Positions 23,944 to 37,256 of a stretch of 64,000 nucleotides of DNA are shown here, piece by piece. Source of the DNA: Calendula officinalis. Taxonomy: Eukaryota; Streptophyta; Magnoliopsida; Asterales; Asteraceae. The notes under the pieces are model-generated. The model saw only the letters and a list, made by a program, of their open reading frames with translations. It was not told where the DNA came from and did not search any database. Position numbers and translations under genes: made by a program. The stretch lies in contig OY970822.1 of NCBI GenBank assembly GCA_963853835.1, positions 24,174,231-24,238,230 on the forward strand, given 5' to 3'. The first letter of the stretch is position 1, and every line of letters starts with the position of its first letter.

Positions 23944-26900
23944 TTAAGGAGATTCCGTCCTCGGAATCTCATCATAATTCACGAAGTTCGGGTATCTTTT
24001 CCGAATCTCGTCCTTGACTTCCCAAGTCAAGTTCGGCCTAAGTGAATGCTTCCACTTGACCAACACCAATTCAATTTCTTTATTCCGAAGTTTCTTGGTT
24101 TTTGACTCTAGTATGGCTTCGGGTTCCTCAATCAATCGGTTCGGGCCATCAACCCGCAACTCTTGTAACGAAATTATATTTTCAACCTCACCCACGAACT
24201 TCTTCAAATAACTTACATGAAATGTATCGTGAACACCTTGAAGTTCGGGTGGGAGTTCTAACTTGAAAGCTTGCAAAACGACCCGTTTCAAAATCTTAAA
24301 CGGGCCAACATACATTGGGCTCAATTTGCCTTTCTTACCAAACCGCATTACGCCTTTCCAAGGCGATACTTTCAACATCACCATGTCTCCAACATTCAAA
24401 TCATATGGTCTCTTTTTCAAACCCGAGTAGCTTCTTTGTCGATCTTGGGCGATTTTCATATTGGTTTGGATTATCCCAATCTTTTCATTGGTCAACCTCA
24501 CAATCTCGGGACCCGTGAGTTTCGTCTCACCCGCTTCAAGCCAACACGATGGAGTTCTACATTTCCTTCCATACAACGCCTCATAAGGCGGCATTTTAAC
24601 AGTCGATTGGTAACTATTATTGTAGGAGAACTCAACTAACGGTAAATGTTCATCCCAATTACCTCCAAAATCTAACACACACGATCTTAGCATATCTTCA
24701 ACCATTTGAATGGTTCTTTCACTTTGACCATCGGTTTGCGGGTGGTAAGCCGTACTCAACCGCAATTTCGTTCCCAACTCCTCTTGCAATGATCTCCAAA
24801 ATCTCGAGGTAAACCTCGCGTCTCTATCGGACACAATCGACAACGGGACTCCATGAAGTCTTACTACTTCATCCACATACAACTTTGCCAACTTCTCAAG
24901 TGGCATGGTTTCCCGAATTGCCAAGAATAATGCACTTTTGGTCAACCGGTCAACTATGACCCAAATGGCGTCGTGGTTCTTGCTCGTCTTTGGCAATCCA
25001 ACAATAAAATCCATTGTTATATCATCCCATTTTCCGGCCGGGATTTGTAACGATTGAGCTACCCCGTAAGGCACTTGGTGCTCGGCTTTTACTTGTGCAC
25101 ACGTGGCACACTTAGAAATATACTTTGCCACTCTTGCCTTCATCCCGGGCCACCAATACATCTTCTTCATATCTTGATACGTTTTTGTACTTCCCGGGTG
25201 GATCGAATACTTAGACTTATGAACATCGTTTAGTAACTCCTTTCGGGTACCCCCGAACTTGGGAACCCAAATTCGTCCACCCACGGTTTTCAACCCTTGC
25301 TTATTTTCCACAAAATGTTGGTTCTTTCCCAAACGTTCTTGCCTTAACTCATCTTTTTCCATCACTTCCCGTTGGGCATTCTTGATTCGTTCTACTATAC
25401 TCGAGACTACTTCAATACGTGTTAGCTTTCCCTTAATCGGCTTTTCATACACTTTTCGGCTTAAGGCGTCGGCTACCACGTTGGCCTTCCCCGCATGGTA
25501 GACAATTTCACAATCATAATCTTGTATCAATTCGATCCATCTTCTTTGCCTCATATTTAGGTCTTTTTGAGTGAAAACGTATTGGAGACTTTTGTGATCC
25601 GTATACAACGTACACCTTGTACCATATAAGTAGTGTCTCCATAACTTTAAAGCAAACACTATTGCCGCCAATTCTAAATCGTGAGTCGTGTACCTTTCTT
25701 CCGCATTCTTTAGTTGTCAGAGGCGTAGGCAATCACTTTCCCCCGTTGCATCAAAACACAACCCAAACCTTTATGTGAAGCATCACTATACACGACGAAG
25801 TCTTCCATCCCCTCGGGTAACGCGAGAACCGGGGCGTTACACAATTTTTCCTTTAATATGGCAAATGCATTTTCTTGTTTTTCTCCCCACACAAACTCAC
25901 TACTCTTTCGGGTCAACAATGTGAGTGGTGTCGCCACTCGAGAAAAGTCTTGAATAAATCGGCGGTAATATCCGGCAAGGCCGAGAAAACTTCTCACTTC
26001 GGTTGGAGTTCGTGGCGGTTCCCACTTCATAACCGCTTCAACCTTTGACGGGTCAACTTTGATTCCTTCTCGGGACACGACATGACCAAGGAATTGGACT
26101 TCTCGAATCCAAAATTCACACTTAGAAAACTTAGCATACAATTTCTCTCGTTGTAGCACTTCTAGCGTTTGTCTTAGATGACTCTCGTGTTCTTCTTCGG
26201 TTTTTGAATAAATAAGAATATCGTCAATAAATACGATAAGAAACTTGTCGAGGAATGGTTTGCAAACCCGATTCATAAGATCCATAAAAATGGCCGGTGC
26301 ATTAGTCAACCCGAATGGCATTACCAAAAACTCGTAATGTCCATAACGTGTACGAAACGCTGTCTTCTCGGCGTCTCCCTCTTTCACTCGAACTTGATGG
26401 TAACCCGATCTCAAATCGATCTTCGAGAAATAGTCGGCACCTTGAAGTTGATCAAATAAGTCGTCGATCCTAGGCAACGGGTATCGGTTCTTAATAGTCA
26501 TCTTGTTCAACTCTCGGTAGTCGATGCACATTCTCATTGAACCGTCTTTCTTCTTAACAAACAATACGGGCGCACCCCATGGAGATGAGCTAGGACGAAT
26601 AAATCCTTTGTCAAGTAACTCTTGCAATTGGGACATCAATTCCCGCATTTCGGTGGGAGCCAAATGGTATGGAGCACGAGCTATCGGCGTCGCTCCCGGA
26701 ACTAAATCAATATGGAATTCTACTTGCCTCTCCGGTGGCAATCCCGGTAAATCGTCGGGAAATACCTCGGGAAAATCCCGAATCACCTTTACATTTTCCA
26801 CCGTCTTCTTCTCTTTCCTTCCATCTAACACATATGCTAAAAAGGACGAACATCCTTTGGCTAAACATTTCCTAGCTTTAACTGCGGTCATAAGGCATGG

Positions 26901-28549
26901 TAAATGGTGTCGTCTCTCACCATACACATAAACTTTTTCATTGTCGGGAGTCCTAATCGAGACTATCTTTTTCCCGCATAAAATCTTTGCTTGATTCTCA
27001 CCCAACCAATCCATACCTATAACTATATCAAAATCCGCAATTTCCATGGGTAATAAATTCACCTTAAACTTTTTCCCGTCTATTTCCAATTCACAATTTC
27101 GACACATATGTTGAATTATGGAGGTTTTACCATCCGCAATTTCTATATCATAAATTTCATCAAGGAGTTCTAACGGCACATTCAACACCACAAAAAAATC
27201 ATGCGACACAAACGAATAAGTAGCACCCGAGTCAAATAAGATCCGGGCGGGAATAGAATTTACGAGTAGGGTACCTGAAACGACATCGTGGACTTCTTTG
27301 GCTTCATCTAGGGTAAGTTGGAAGGACCGTCCTTTGACCTTTGTCGGCTCCGCTTTCTTTTGAGCGGTCGGCACCATGGTCTCGCTTCCCTTCTTCGGGC
27401 ATGCATTGCTATAGTGCCCTTTTTCATGGCACGAATAGCACTCTATTTCATCCAACGGTTTGGCCCGGCAATCCCTTGCCATATGCCCCGGTCTTCCACA
27501 TTTGAAACACGACTTTGAATCCGCCAAACATTCCCCCTTGTGGTCTTTGCCACACTTCTTACAAGCACCCACACTTGCTTGCTTAGAGAAGGTCGGGGTG
27601 AACTTTCCTTTCTTCACCGAACCCGAGCTCCCCTCAAACTTCCTCTTCTCAAACTTTTCAAACCTTGGCCTCTCGTTGATTCTCCTTTGGCCCACTTCCT
27701 CCACATTCCTCGCCGCACTAATAGCCTCATCTAGTGTGGCGGCCCTCTTCACTTCCAACTCATACTCCCACGGGAGTCCATTAGCATACCGAACAATCCG
27801 GGATCTCTCATCCGGATACAATTTGATCACAAACGGGATTAATCCCGTGAACTTCTTAGTGTACTCATCGACACTCAACCCACCTTTCTCAAATGAACAA
27901 ACTCTTCTTGAAGTTTCTCCAAATTTCTCTCGGGGCAAAACTTTGCCTTCAACCGATTCACAAACTCATCCCACGTCATCTTGTACATCACCCTTTTTCC
28001 CAACGTTTCATACAAGGTATCCCACCACACGAGGGCCTCATCCTTCAACAACCGAGAAGCATAGATCACCATATCACCTTCCTTGCATTTACTAGCTTCA
28101 AGGACTTGTTCGGTTTCTCGGATCCAACGGATCGTGATTTTCGGTTCGGAGCTACCATAGTAGTTATCGGGCTTAAAAGCCACAAAGTTCTTGCGCGTGC
28201 ACCCCTTCCTCTCCCTCGGCTCGGGGTCACTCTCCTCTTCTTCCGTTGAGGACCTCTCGGTTTGAGCAACACTACTTGACTTGCTTTTCGTGCGGGGTGG
28301 AGATTCCTCCCGCCTTTCACGTGCCTTATGCTCATTGAGGATTCGGTTCACATCCTCGTTCACTATGTCCCTCATTTGATTGAACATAGTTTGGAGGTGT
28401 TCTACGGTGACCGGGGTGTGAGTGTTCCTTTCAACACCCGAATTTTCCTCCCCTTCCCGAGGTTGAGGACCAAACACCGGTTCGATGACAACGTTATTCG
28501 AATCTTGCTCTTGATCAAGTGGGCCTCTTGCACTTCTAGTTCTCACCAT
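23944..28549 (-). pseudogene. Gypsy gag-pol polyprotein, two frameshifts
   Basis: The likely start is MVRTRSARGPLDQ at 28549. Order: gag capsid (WWDTLYETLGKRVMYKMTW), three zinc knuckles (CKKCGKDHKGEC, CFKCGRPGHMARDC, CYSCHEKGHYSNAC), protease (ILFDSGATYSFVS), reverse transcriptase (FIDDILIYSK), RNase H (DHKSLQYVFTQ), integrase (WWPGMKARVAKY ... MDFIVGLPKT ... YHPQTDGQSERTIQ) and a chromodomain-like end (EPEAILESKTKKLRNKEIEL). One base is lost near 27888 between EEFVHLRK and GGLSVDEYT, and one near 25715 between IAYAS and QLKNAEERY. Otherwise the frames are open from gag to stop, so decay has only begun. These proteins copy and integrate the element in the nucleus. Confidence 0.92.
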
Positions 28550-28771
28550 TTTTCTATAATAAGACATCAATCGTTTAGAAGTCAATTTATCAAAGTAACG
28601 GTAGCATTGACCGTTCCACAACCAACATGACCTATTCCCTTAAGGTCAACCCTATCGAACCTACACTTAAGGTCTCAATAGTCATTTCATAAGCATCATA
28701 TGGAACCTACGGTCCTACTAGCTCAGTTTAAGTCTAGGATGGTCAACTCAACCTAGTTCACTTAAACTATA

Positions 28772-28784
28772 GCTCTGATACCAA
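28772..28784 (-). promoter_or_regulatory. Gypsy primer binding site
   Basis: On the minus strand TTGGTATCAGAGC lies just after the 5' LTR and is complementary to initiator-Met tRNA. Confidence 0.85.
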
Positions 28785-28786
28785 GT

Positions 28787-30443
28787 TGTAACACCTCAAT
28801 TTTGAAAACTACATTTAAATATCATTTAATCCAAAAATACATAATATTGTATCAACATCAAATGCCGGTTTTAGAAAAACGAAAAGGTTTCTTGTTCGAG
28901 ATTATCAGAGTTTACAAAAACGGTGTTACAAATTATATCTTAACCATAGGATAAGGACTCTAATCATCAACACCGAGCTAATCTCAACAAGGCCTCTTCT
29001 AAACGGGCCTCCTAGATCTTCAATCCCGAACCTGAGTACATAGCAAAACACAAACATAGTACGTGAGACAAAATTGCCTCGTGAGATACATGGGTTTAAA
29101 ACCCGATAAACAACTAGTCACATAATATCATTTAAACTTAAAATAATATTACTAGGTTCATTTGGGTCACTTCATTACTTTCATCATTTGGCCAATGTCA
29201 AGATAATCGGAATGCCTCCAATCTATCAAGACCGTCATACCCACGGTAACCGGAATGCCTCCAATCTACCGGGACTCATAGGTATTGGGTAATCGGAATG
29301 CCTCCAATCTACCACTAACCTTAAGGTACCGTAATAACCGGAATGCCTCAAATCTACTACGGCCCTAGGGACATCAACATCATCGTCATCACTTATCTTT
29401 TATCATTGTGAGCCTATAGCTCCATCATTTCTCATTCATTTAATCGATTCATCATCACATAAGCAGTTCATCAAAAATCACATAATTAACTAAATTACTT
29501 AAAGACTCGATAAAAGCATTTAATTATGAACATCTACTAACTATGTACTCAGTTCTGAAAGTTCACATGTACTCACCTTAGCCAAGCTTAACCAATTGTT
29601 GCATTCTTTAATCACCAATATCACTTCTCGAGATTTGAATGCCTCAAATCTTCCAACCGACAACATATTATCAAAACCAATACAATGGTTTGCATTAATC
29701 ATCTATTCTAACTACGTAATCCATGGCTAGTCAACTACTAGCACTATATTCCCCAAAGTTACCAAACCCTAATTTCATAAATCACTATATTTTCGTGTAT
29801 CCATAACATGACCACGTTTTCCTTGTTAAAATACCATAGATCTAAGTTATATTACTTTCATTAAACCATTCATGAACAAATCCATAACTAGGGTTTATGA
29901 TTCAAGCTTCCCTACTTGAATCTAAGACTTATAACACAAGAGGGTTGAAGATTTACCTTTGTTCTTCAATAAGGAGCAAGAATCACCAAGATTTGATGAA
30001 GATTGAGCTCCAAACGACACCTTACACTCAAAAATCGTTCACACACAAGAAGAGGGAAAAACTAGGGTTTAATGTGTGTAATAAATGAGTTTTACCGAAT
30101 TTAATACCGGTGTCACCAAAGTTCACGATCGTTACCAGGACTTCGCGACGTGAACTTCTTCACGCACGCGAAGTTCGCGATCGTGACCTGATCGGGAAGT
30201 AGTTCGCGCCTGATGGTCTGATTCGCTGGACCAAGTTCACGATCGTGAACCAATGTTCGCGCCGTGAACTTCTTGAGCAGCTAAGGCTGCACTTTTGATC
30301 TTTGGCTCGACCCGGTTTCGCCCATAACTTTCTCGTACGGTGTCCAAACGACACGAAACCAATTCCTACGTTCCTTAAACGATTTATCCTTATTTATCGT
30401 ATTTTTGTACAATTTATTTATTTACAAATTTCGGGTCGTTACA
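28787..30443 (-). repeat. Gypsy 5' LTR
   Basis: 1657 bp, with the same internal features as the 3' LTR: four-copy GGAATGCCTCC array at 29208-29357 and palindromic GATCGTGAAC block at about 30115-30275. Only scattered substitutions separate the two LTRs, indicating a recent insertion. Confidence 0.92.
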
Positions 30444-30529
30444 AGAAAAGTGTTGATTTGGTTAAATTATGTAGTTAGTCATGACTTGCTAAATGTGGTG
30501 TTTATATGGGTTAAAAGTCGAGATTTAGT

Positions 30530-31320
30530 TGTTGGAATATGCTTCACGCGTATAACATATATTTATATGGCTAGACGTATGTGAGCCTAAAGGGTCACAC
30601 ACTTATATACCAAACACCATTTAATATATATAATATAATTAGGGTAATTATATTATTTATATAAACTATAATTACTTGGCTAGTTATGTTTTAATTAATT
30701 GTTAAGTTAAAACGTATTACTTAGTAATTGTAAGGAATCAAAAAGACAAGGGGCTAAGTGTCATATCTCATAACTTGTATTATGGATATATATACTTAAG
30801 AAAGATAAACCCTAGCTCTCTCTAATCTAATACACGACCGCACAAGACAAATGAAATACATTTGGTTCTTGCCGACAGGTGTACACGCAAAACCAAAAAG
30901 AGACACAACCTTGTATGCTTGCTTGGCATATACACGAAAGGCTTGGAAGATAGTTTTGTTTTGACAAAAGATATTATTCACCTTTTGGTGTTTTGGCAGA
31001 GGCGCAAGCCTCTAGTGAGGTTTTGGTTATTTGGTTCTTGTTTTGATTCTTGCTTAAGGAACTAGCATTCTAATTGGTATTTTAGATAAGGTGTAGTGTG
31101 GATTAGCTTTGGAGGGATTCCCCATTGGTATCCTTGGTTTCGTCCGTCACCATCATCCATCCGAATCATCAAGATCAAAGGCTTCAAGTGTATGAAATGT
31201 TCATCTAATCTCTTTGATTTTGATTGTAGTTTAATTATATGAATTAATATTAGATCCGTTTATGGTGATAAACATTTTTCCGCTGCGTTTGTTACTTGTA
31301 TTAACCGAAAATCACCATTA
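30530..31320 (+). repeat. 5' LTR of decayed copia
   Basis: 791 bp, starts TGTTGGAATATGC and ends ATCACCATTA. A TATA-like ATATATATACTTAAG lies near 30786-30800. The terminal bases are TA rather than the usual CA, but the target duplication begins immediately outside. Confidence 0.88.
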
Positions 31321-33195
31321 GTGGTATCACGAGTCATTATATTAATCATATAATTAGCTAGATTTTGTGAAAAGTGGCAAAAACCAATCTTTTTTGGTGT
31401 TCTTAAAATTCCAATCGGACAAATCAAAACCCTACGGGTTTTTTTAACTTTTTTTCGGTTTGTAATAAAAATAAGGGTTAAAATAATGTATTTTTGGAAC
31501 CCTATTGTCACTTGTTACAAAATCAAATCAAAAAAAATTAATCTAGTTTATTAAATTTTTTGATTATTTGACTTGGAATTACTTGTTTAATTTTGTTTTT
31601 GATGTGGCAAAACATGTATTTTTGCCATATGTCAAGCCAAAGCCTTGTTAATTGTTGCTTGTTTGTGCAAACCGATGAAAGCCTAGACCGTTTGTGAATG
31701 AATGTGTTTGTTGTTTGGTTGATTTGGGAAAAGCCGTGTTTTTGGCTTAAATTGTTGTAATTTGTTTCAATTTTTCCTTTTATTTTTGGTGCCATTTTTT
31801 GGGGCAATTTCATTGTAAAAGTAATTAGAATAGTTGTATTTTGTTTCTTTGTACTTTGTAATTTGTTGACCAAAGGTGAAGAAAAGATGAGGACAAAACA
31901 ACAATTTTCGGCACCTCCTGCGCAGCTGCACGAAAACAGACTTTCCCGGAGATTGGCTATTCCGTCGGACCTGAAACCACCGCCAAAAGTTCTGAAACTC
32001 AGAGACCTACAACTTTACAGAAGGCGGGGAAGACCACCGAAGACTCCTTCAGTGACTTTTCGGGCCTTGAAGTCAGACTGAATTTTCTGGTAGATTGCAA
32101 TTTTTCACAAAAATGTTGGTTTCTACTTGCCCATGAATGTCATGGGGGCAAGTGGGAGCCCATTGGGTTTATGTAGGCCCGTTTGGGTTCATGTTGGCCC
32201 GTCCCCTAATTTGACCCTTCGGTCCGTCGTGATGACTCACGTGACCGAACCTAAGATTTCATCGGTCGAGGTTTGCACAAAAAAATGTTGCATGTTTTAT
32301 TTATGTTTGTGGTTGTTTTCTTTTCTATTAGATACAAGTAATAAAACAATTAAAATACGATTTTAGACACAAACATTAAAACATCCAAACTTTTTACCAT
32401 CTATGATTACTTGTTAATCATTAATGATTAATTTTTAATCTAAACTTGTATTTGAGATTAAACAAAGTTTAAATACGATTTGAACTTACACCTTAATAAT
32501 CGTTACATATTTTTACCGTTTATTATCCGAATTATGAAGTGGTATGAATGAAGTACATGATTCATTCATATCTTAAATAAAATTTTATAATTAAAATTTA
32601 TCATACCTAAAATTTAAGTCACCTGCTTCTATTTTTGAATTCACGTGAGACGTGGTTTGAATTTAGATCCGAGGTCATTATTCTCTACGCGTGAGACCTA
32701 GATCTATTTTGACATGATTTCACATTGGATGACTTAATCGAGTTAACGGTGAGACCTTGACTTGAGGCGAAGATGCGACAAACATGCCACTTGACCCTAG
32801 ATGCTTGTTCACTAGGTGCCATGAAGTCCCATACCTCTAAGAGTTGCACTTGTAATGCAATTGTTGATCGTCACCTACCTATTTGATCTATCATCTCTAG
32901 CAGATCAACTGATGCGGTGATAGAAGCTCAATGGGATCTTAGCTTTTAATTAAAATTAATTGGGTAGTTAATTGATTAAAAGAAATTATTATTGAAAATA
33001 CTATTTTTTTGAACTTTGTGTGTTATACAAATAACAACAACAAATCAAAACCTAAGTATCTCCACTCTAAAATCAGTTCTTGAAAACTGAAACTGACTAT
33101 TATCAACTTTATCGACTGATATCGAACTCTAAGGATTGTCCTTAGAGATGAGAACAAGTTGATACACCTATAAGAGGCCTTACCTGAGGCACCTC
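31321..33195 (+). other. Long leader of decayed copia
   Basis: About 1.9 kb between the 5' LTR and recognisable gag. The primer-site-like TGGTATCACGAG is at its start. Small open frames at 31863-32081 and 32127-32366 show no known motifs. This is an unusually long leader and may include older inserted sequence. Confidence 0.5.
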
Positions 33196-33860
33196 CTGCA
33201 AATGCTTTTGCTGCTGTTCGTCAAGCCTTTATCGAAACGTTTTAACGAACACCAAGAAGTCGCTACACATATGCTTGTGAGCATGAACCCCGAGATCCGA
33301 AAGAACTTCGAGGAAATCACAGCATATGACACGATAAGCGAGTTGAAAATGATATTTCAACAACAAGCAGAACATGAACTGTTCAAAATAGTTAAAGCAT
33401 TTCACGCTTACAAGCAGGCTAGGCCAATCAAATAGCACTTATATCTTGAATATGAAATGCTATATTGATTAAATGGAACGTCTTGGTTACCCATTGCCAC
33501 AAGTTCTTGGAATGAGTTTGATTCGTACCTCACTATCCAAGGACTATGACCAGTTTGAAAAGAGTTTTAAAAATACATAGCATGGGGAAGACAATTGGTG
33601 TATTACATGCTATGGTAAAACTGGTTGAGCAAAGGTTACCCAATTCTTTTCTAGCAATCAGGGAAGGTAAACCGCAAGCACAAGGCAAGAGTCTAGGTAA
33701 GGGTAATGTAGCTTACTTTTCCAAACCTACGATTCCCCCACATGCTAAAAAGGAGCACCCTACAAAGGATATCTCTTGCTATCATTGTGATGAAACCGGC
33801 CATTGAAGGAGGAACTGTCCTGCCTACTTGGCAGAGTTGATGAAGGACAAATGTGTTCTG
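33196..33860 (+). pseudogene. Copia gag remnant
   Basis: Capsid (UBN2-type) sequence HMLVSMNPEIRKNFEEITAY and KMIFQQQAEHELFKIVKAFH is at 33202-33435. After a frame break follows GKSLGKGNVAYFSK and a zinc knuckle start CYHCDETGH followed by a stop at 33804, then RNCPAYL. At least two stops or frameshifts interrupt it. Confidence 0.75.
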
Positions 33861-34319
33861 GCTAGCACATTAGGTATCTTTGTTATAGAACTCTATACTT
33901 TTACTAATAAATCTTGAGTGTATGACACTAGTTGTGGAACTCACATTTACACAAATGTGCAAGATTAAAAGTAAAGTATAAAGCTAAAATAATGGAAGCT
34001 ATGATCTAATCCTTCCTAATGCGTTAATTGTTCTTTTGCACAATTGTAAATTATGCATTGTTTAGCTTTATCGTTTGTTGAATAATGATTTATTCAAATT
34101 ATTATGGATTATGATATTTTGTTTTATGAAAAATAACATATTTTATAACTATTCCTTGTAATAGTATGCTTGAAATTGATATGCATGATCCAGATTCAAA
34201 CGATAGTTCTATATAGAAATGTAGCACTTAAGAATCCAAAACGGTTTGGATTCCATTTACCTAGAGCATTGTCATATTTTCCACATAAACAAGAAACGCA
34301 TTTTGACACTACCACACGA

Positions 34320-36430
34320 AGGGCTTCTTAACAAATGACTATGAATCATTTAAATGTCTCTCTTGTATATATGGAAAGATAGCAAGAAAGCTTTTCTCCC
34401 ATGTTGGCGAAAGAGCTAAAAATCTACTTGGACTCATACATACTGATGTATGTGGCCCTTTTAGAACTAAGACTAGGGAAGGTGTTACCTACTTGATCAC
34501 TTCCACTGATGATTTCAGTAGTAATGGTTATGTTTACTTGATTAAACATAAACATAAAATCTTTGAAACGTTCAAAGCTTTCTAAAGTGATAACTCGGCA
34601 AGACAACAAAGGATTTCCGTCCTAATCGAGGAGGAAAGTACATGAGCCAAGAGTTTCAGGATCATCCAACCCAACGTGAGATTGTCTCACAATTATCCCT
34701 CCATACACTCCACAAGATCATGGTGTGTCTGAAAGGAGATATCGGACCTTGCTTGACATGGTTCGATTTATGATGAGTCCTACTACTCTTCCTCTATCCT
34801 TTTGAGGGGCATGCACTGAAGTGTGCTGCTCGAACACTTAATATGGTTCCGATTAAGAGGTTAAAAAGACACCATATGTAATATGGCATGGGAAAGTCCC
34901 TAATTTGTCTTAACTTGAAGATCTGGGGTTGTGAGGATCTCGTGGAACAAGACATGCCGAACAAACTTGAGCCCATATCTATCAAATGTATCTTCATTAC
35001 TATTTTACTACCCACCTGAGAACAAATTGTTGGTTCTCAGTATGCTGAGTTTCTTGAGAACAGTCTCAATTCACAAAGCAAGTGGGAGCACTATAGACTT
35101 TGACAAGATTCAAAGCGAAGATGCACAACCTTCTGGTAACACTAGCTAATATCATTATGAGGCTGGACATATAGATGTTGGACCACAGAATGATGTTGTT
35201 CCCATTCGTAGGTCCGCAAGGACACCTCATGCACCTGAACGATATAGATTTATGTCGATGCTGAGGGGCAAAGTTTCGAGGATCATAATGAACCCCCTAA
35301 TTGTCAAGTTGCATTATCGAATTTTGAATTCGAAAAATGACTTGAAGCTATGAATGCAAAAATGAAATCCATAAGAGACAATCAATTTTTGAACTCTGTT
35401 GGTCTTTCTCAAAACAGTAAGACTGTTGACATGGATGAAAATATACACACCTATAAAGCTCTTGTAGTAGCAAAAGGTTACACTCAATTCTACGAGATTG
35501 ACAATGATGAAACCTTCTCGCTTGTTACTAAAGACGTTAGGATTCTTATAGCCAAAGTAGTGTACTATGACTATGAGATTTGGTTAATGATGAAATAAAA
35601 CGTTTGTTTCACCTAAAATCCAAACTGAGCATGTGTATATATGAAAGCTAGTGGGAGCATTGTCATATCTCAAATCACACATGTTGATGACATGCCACTC
35701 ATGTGAAACAATATACCATGGCTACAAGATGAAAACCTGGCTTGGAAATGTTTTGACATGAAGGATTGTAGAAATACGACACACATACTTGAAGTTAAGA
35801 ATCTATTGGAATAAATCAAAGCGGTTGATTGGTTTAAGTCAAAGTGCTTACATTGACAAAATTCTAAAATGGTTTAGAATGAATGCTCCCAAACGAGGAA
35901 GTCCTCGTATACACCACAATGTAAACTTGAGTGAGACTCAAGGACCTTCCACACCTGATGTGGTGAAGCGAATGAATGTAATCCCCTACGAGTCAGCTAT
36001 TCCATTCATCATGTACGCTGTAAGAAGCACTAGTCCAAACGTAACGTCCTTAAGGGATCTTACTAGAAAATACCAACAGAATCCACGAGAGAGTCACTGG
36101 ATCACTGTTAAGAACACATTTAAGTATTTTTGAAATATTGGATATATGTTCCTTGGTTATGGTGGAGATACCAAACTGAAGCTAAGTATACTTGCTATAC
36201 TTATGCTAGTTTTGAAATAGATCGTGATGACGCTAGACCCTATTTACGAAGGTTCACTACATTCGAATGATTAATCGAGATATGTGAAATTCGTACTCTT
36301 AAAGTTCAAACAGATAACTAACTAGCTGACACTTTATCGAACTCAATGTCTTGTACCAAACATATTGAACATGAATGGAACATTGGACTTCGACAAGCTA
36401 GTAGTTTCATGTAAATCTGTTTTAGTATTT
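34320..36430 (+). pseudogene. Copia pol remnant (integrase, RT, RNase H)
   Basis: Integrase core pieces LIHTDVCGPFRTKTREGVTY and SDNSARQQ lie near 34420-34620. RRSARTPHAPERY (about 35205-35245) is the typical integrase-RT linker. RT pieces YKALVVAKGYTQFYEIDNDE (about 35450-35510) and QSAYIDKILKWFRM (35840-35885) follow, then RNase H-like TDNLADTL near 36310. Many stops, frameshifts and deletions are present, and the catalytic YVDD block is not identifiable. The product cannot be functional. Confidence 0.8.
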
Positions 36431-37256
36431 GGATAATGGAATATTGAGCAGTTTTTATTGGAATAAATTGATATATTTGATATGATCGTTTTTATATGAA
36501 TATCTACTGTGTTCTATATTTGCATGTTTATACCCATGAATATTTACTGCGTTTTATATTCTAAATTGTCCATTGTCATATTAATAATACGGGAATATTA
36601 TTAAGACAAATCTGAGGGCATTGATGACATTATCTTAGTATGACTAAGGATGATGAAATCAAACTTACATGTTGTTCATAATGATGCACAATTAGACTGA
36701 CCCAGCCTATGAGGAATCACTTCCTGGATTTATGTCACAAGTGAATCTCACAAAGGCTTTGTCACTTATCCTCTGACTTGAGATGCAAGTTGGTTTGTGT
36801 ATGTAGAGGGGCAAACTTTGATATGGTTAAACGCTGACCTGAATAAGGCTGCTATAACAACCATTATCGGGTTTGTCATTAAGCATATGCCAAACACGTG
36901 TGGTCAATAAAGAATTTGTTCCTTCACGTATGTGCATTAGATACTACTGGGCCCCTCGATGATTTGAATAGATGTATGTGTGGCCACACCAAAAAGGTAA
37001 TCAAGATGAATCTTGATTGGTTTTGGTAATCTACTTCAATGTATAGATCGAGAAACAGAATCGTTGAAATTTTGATTGACATTAATCCTTGTCTAAAATT
37101 CAACATAGTATCAGTAACAAAAGGATAACTGCTCGAAAAACTTTGAACAAAGATTTTATGAAACTCCTCATGTACTTCTAGGGGCATTGGCGGGTTGCTA
37201 GACTCTAACCTTTGTTTGTATAACTACTTGATGTTATCACGTGCGCAAGTGGGAGC
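36430..37256 (+). other. 3' untranslated interior of decayed copia
   Basis: No coding motif recognised. It ends at the polypurine tract before the 3' LTR. Confidence 0.5.

Larger units (their letters stand above)
22267..30443 (-). mobile_element. Ty3/gypsy chromovirus-type retrotransposon (Tekay/Del-like)
   Basis: A complete 8177-bp element lies on the minus strand. LTRs are 22267-23931 (3' LTR, 1665 bp) and 28787-30443 (5' LTR, 1657 bp); both begin TGTAACACC and end CGTTACA. The 5-bp target duplication AGAAA is at 22262-22266 and 30444-30448. The primer site TTGGTATCAGAGC is adjacent to the 5' LTR. A gag-protease-RT-RNaseH-integrase order with a C-terminal chromodomain-like region places it in the gypsy chromoviruses. 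It sits inside the LTR of element C. A solo LTR of the same family is at 41320-42974. Two single-base deletions break the polyprotein. Confidence 0.93.

Noticed and set aside
27460..28095. 211-residue plus-strand frame
   Set aside because: Shadow of the gypsy gag on the opposite strand; Pro/Ser-rich without domain signals.
30796..30981. Small frames in the copia LTRs (also 37523-37708)
   Set aside because: Duplicated only because both LTRs are copies of one sequence; LTRs are non-coding.
32127..32366. 79-residue frame in the copia leader
   Set aside because: No homology recognised and no conserved start context; probably chance.
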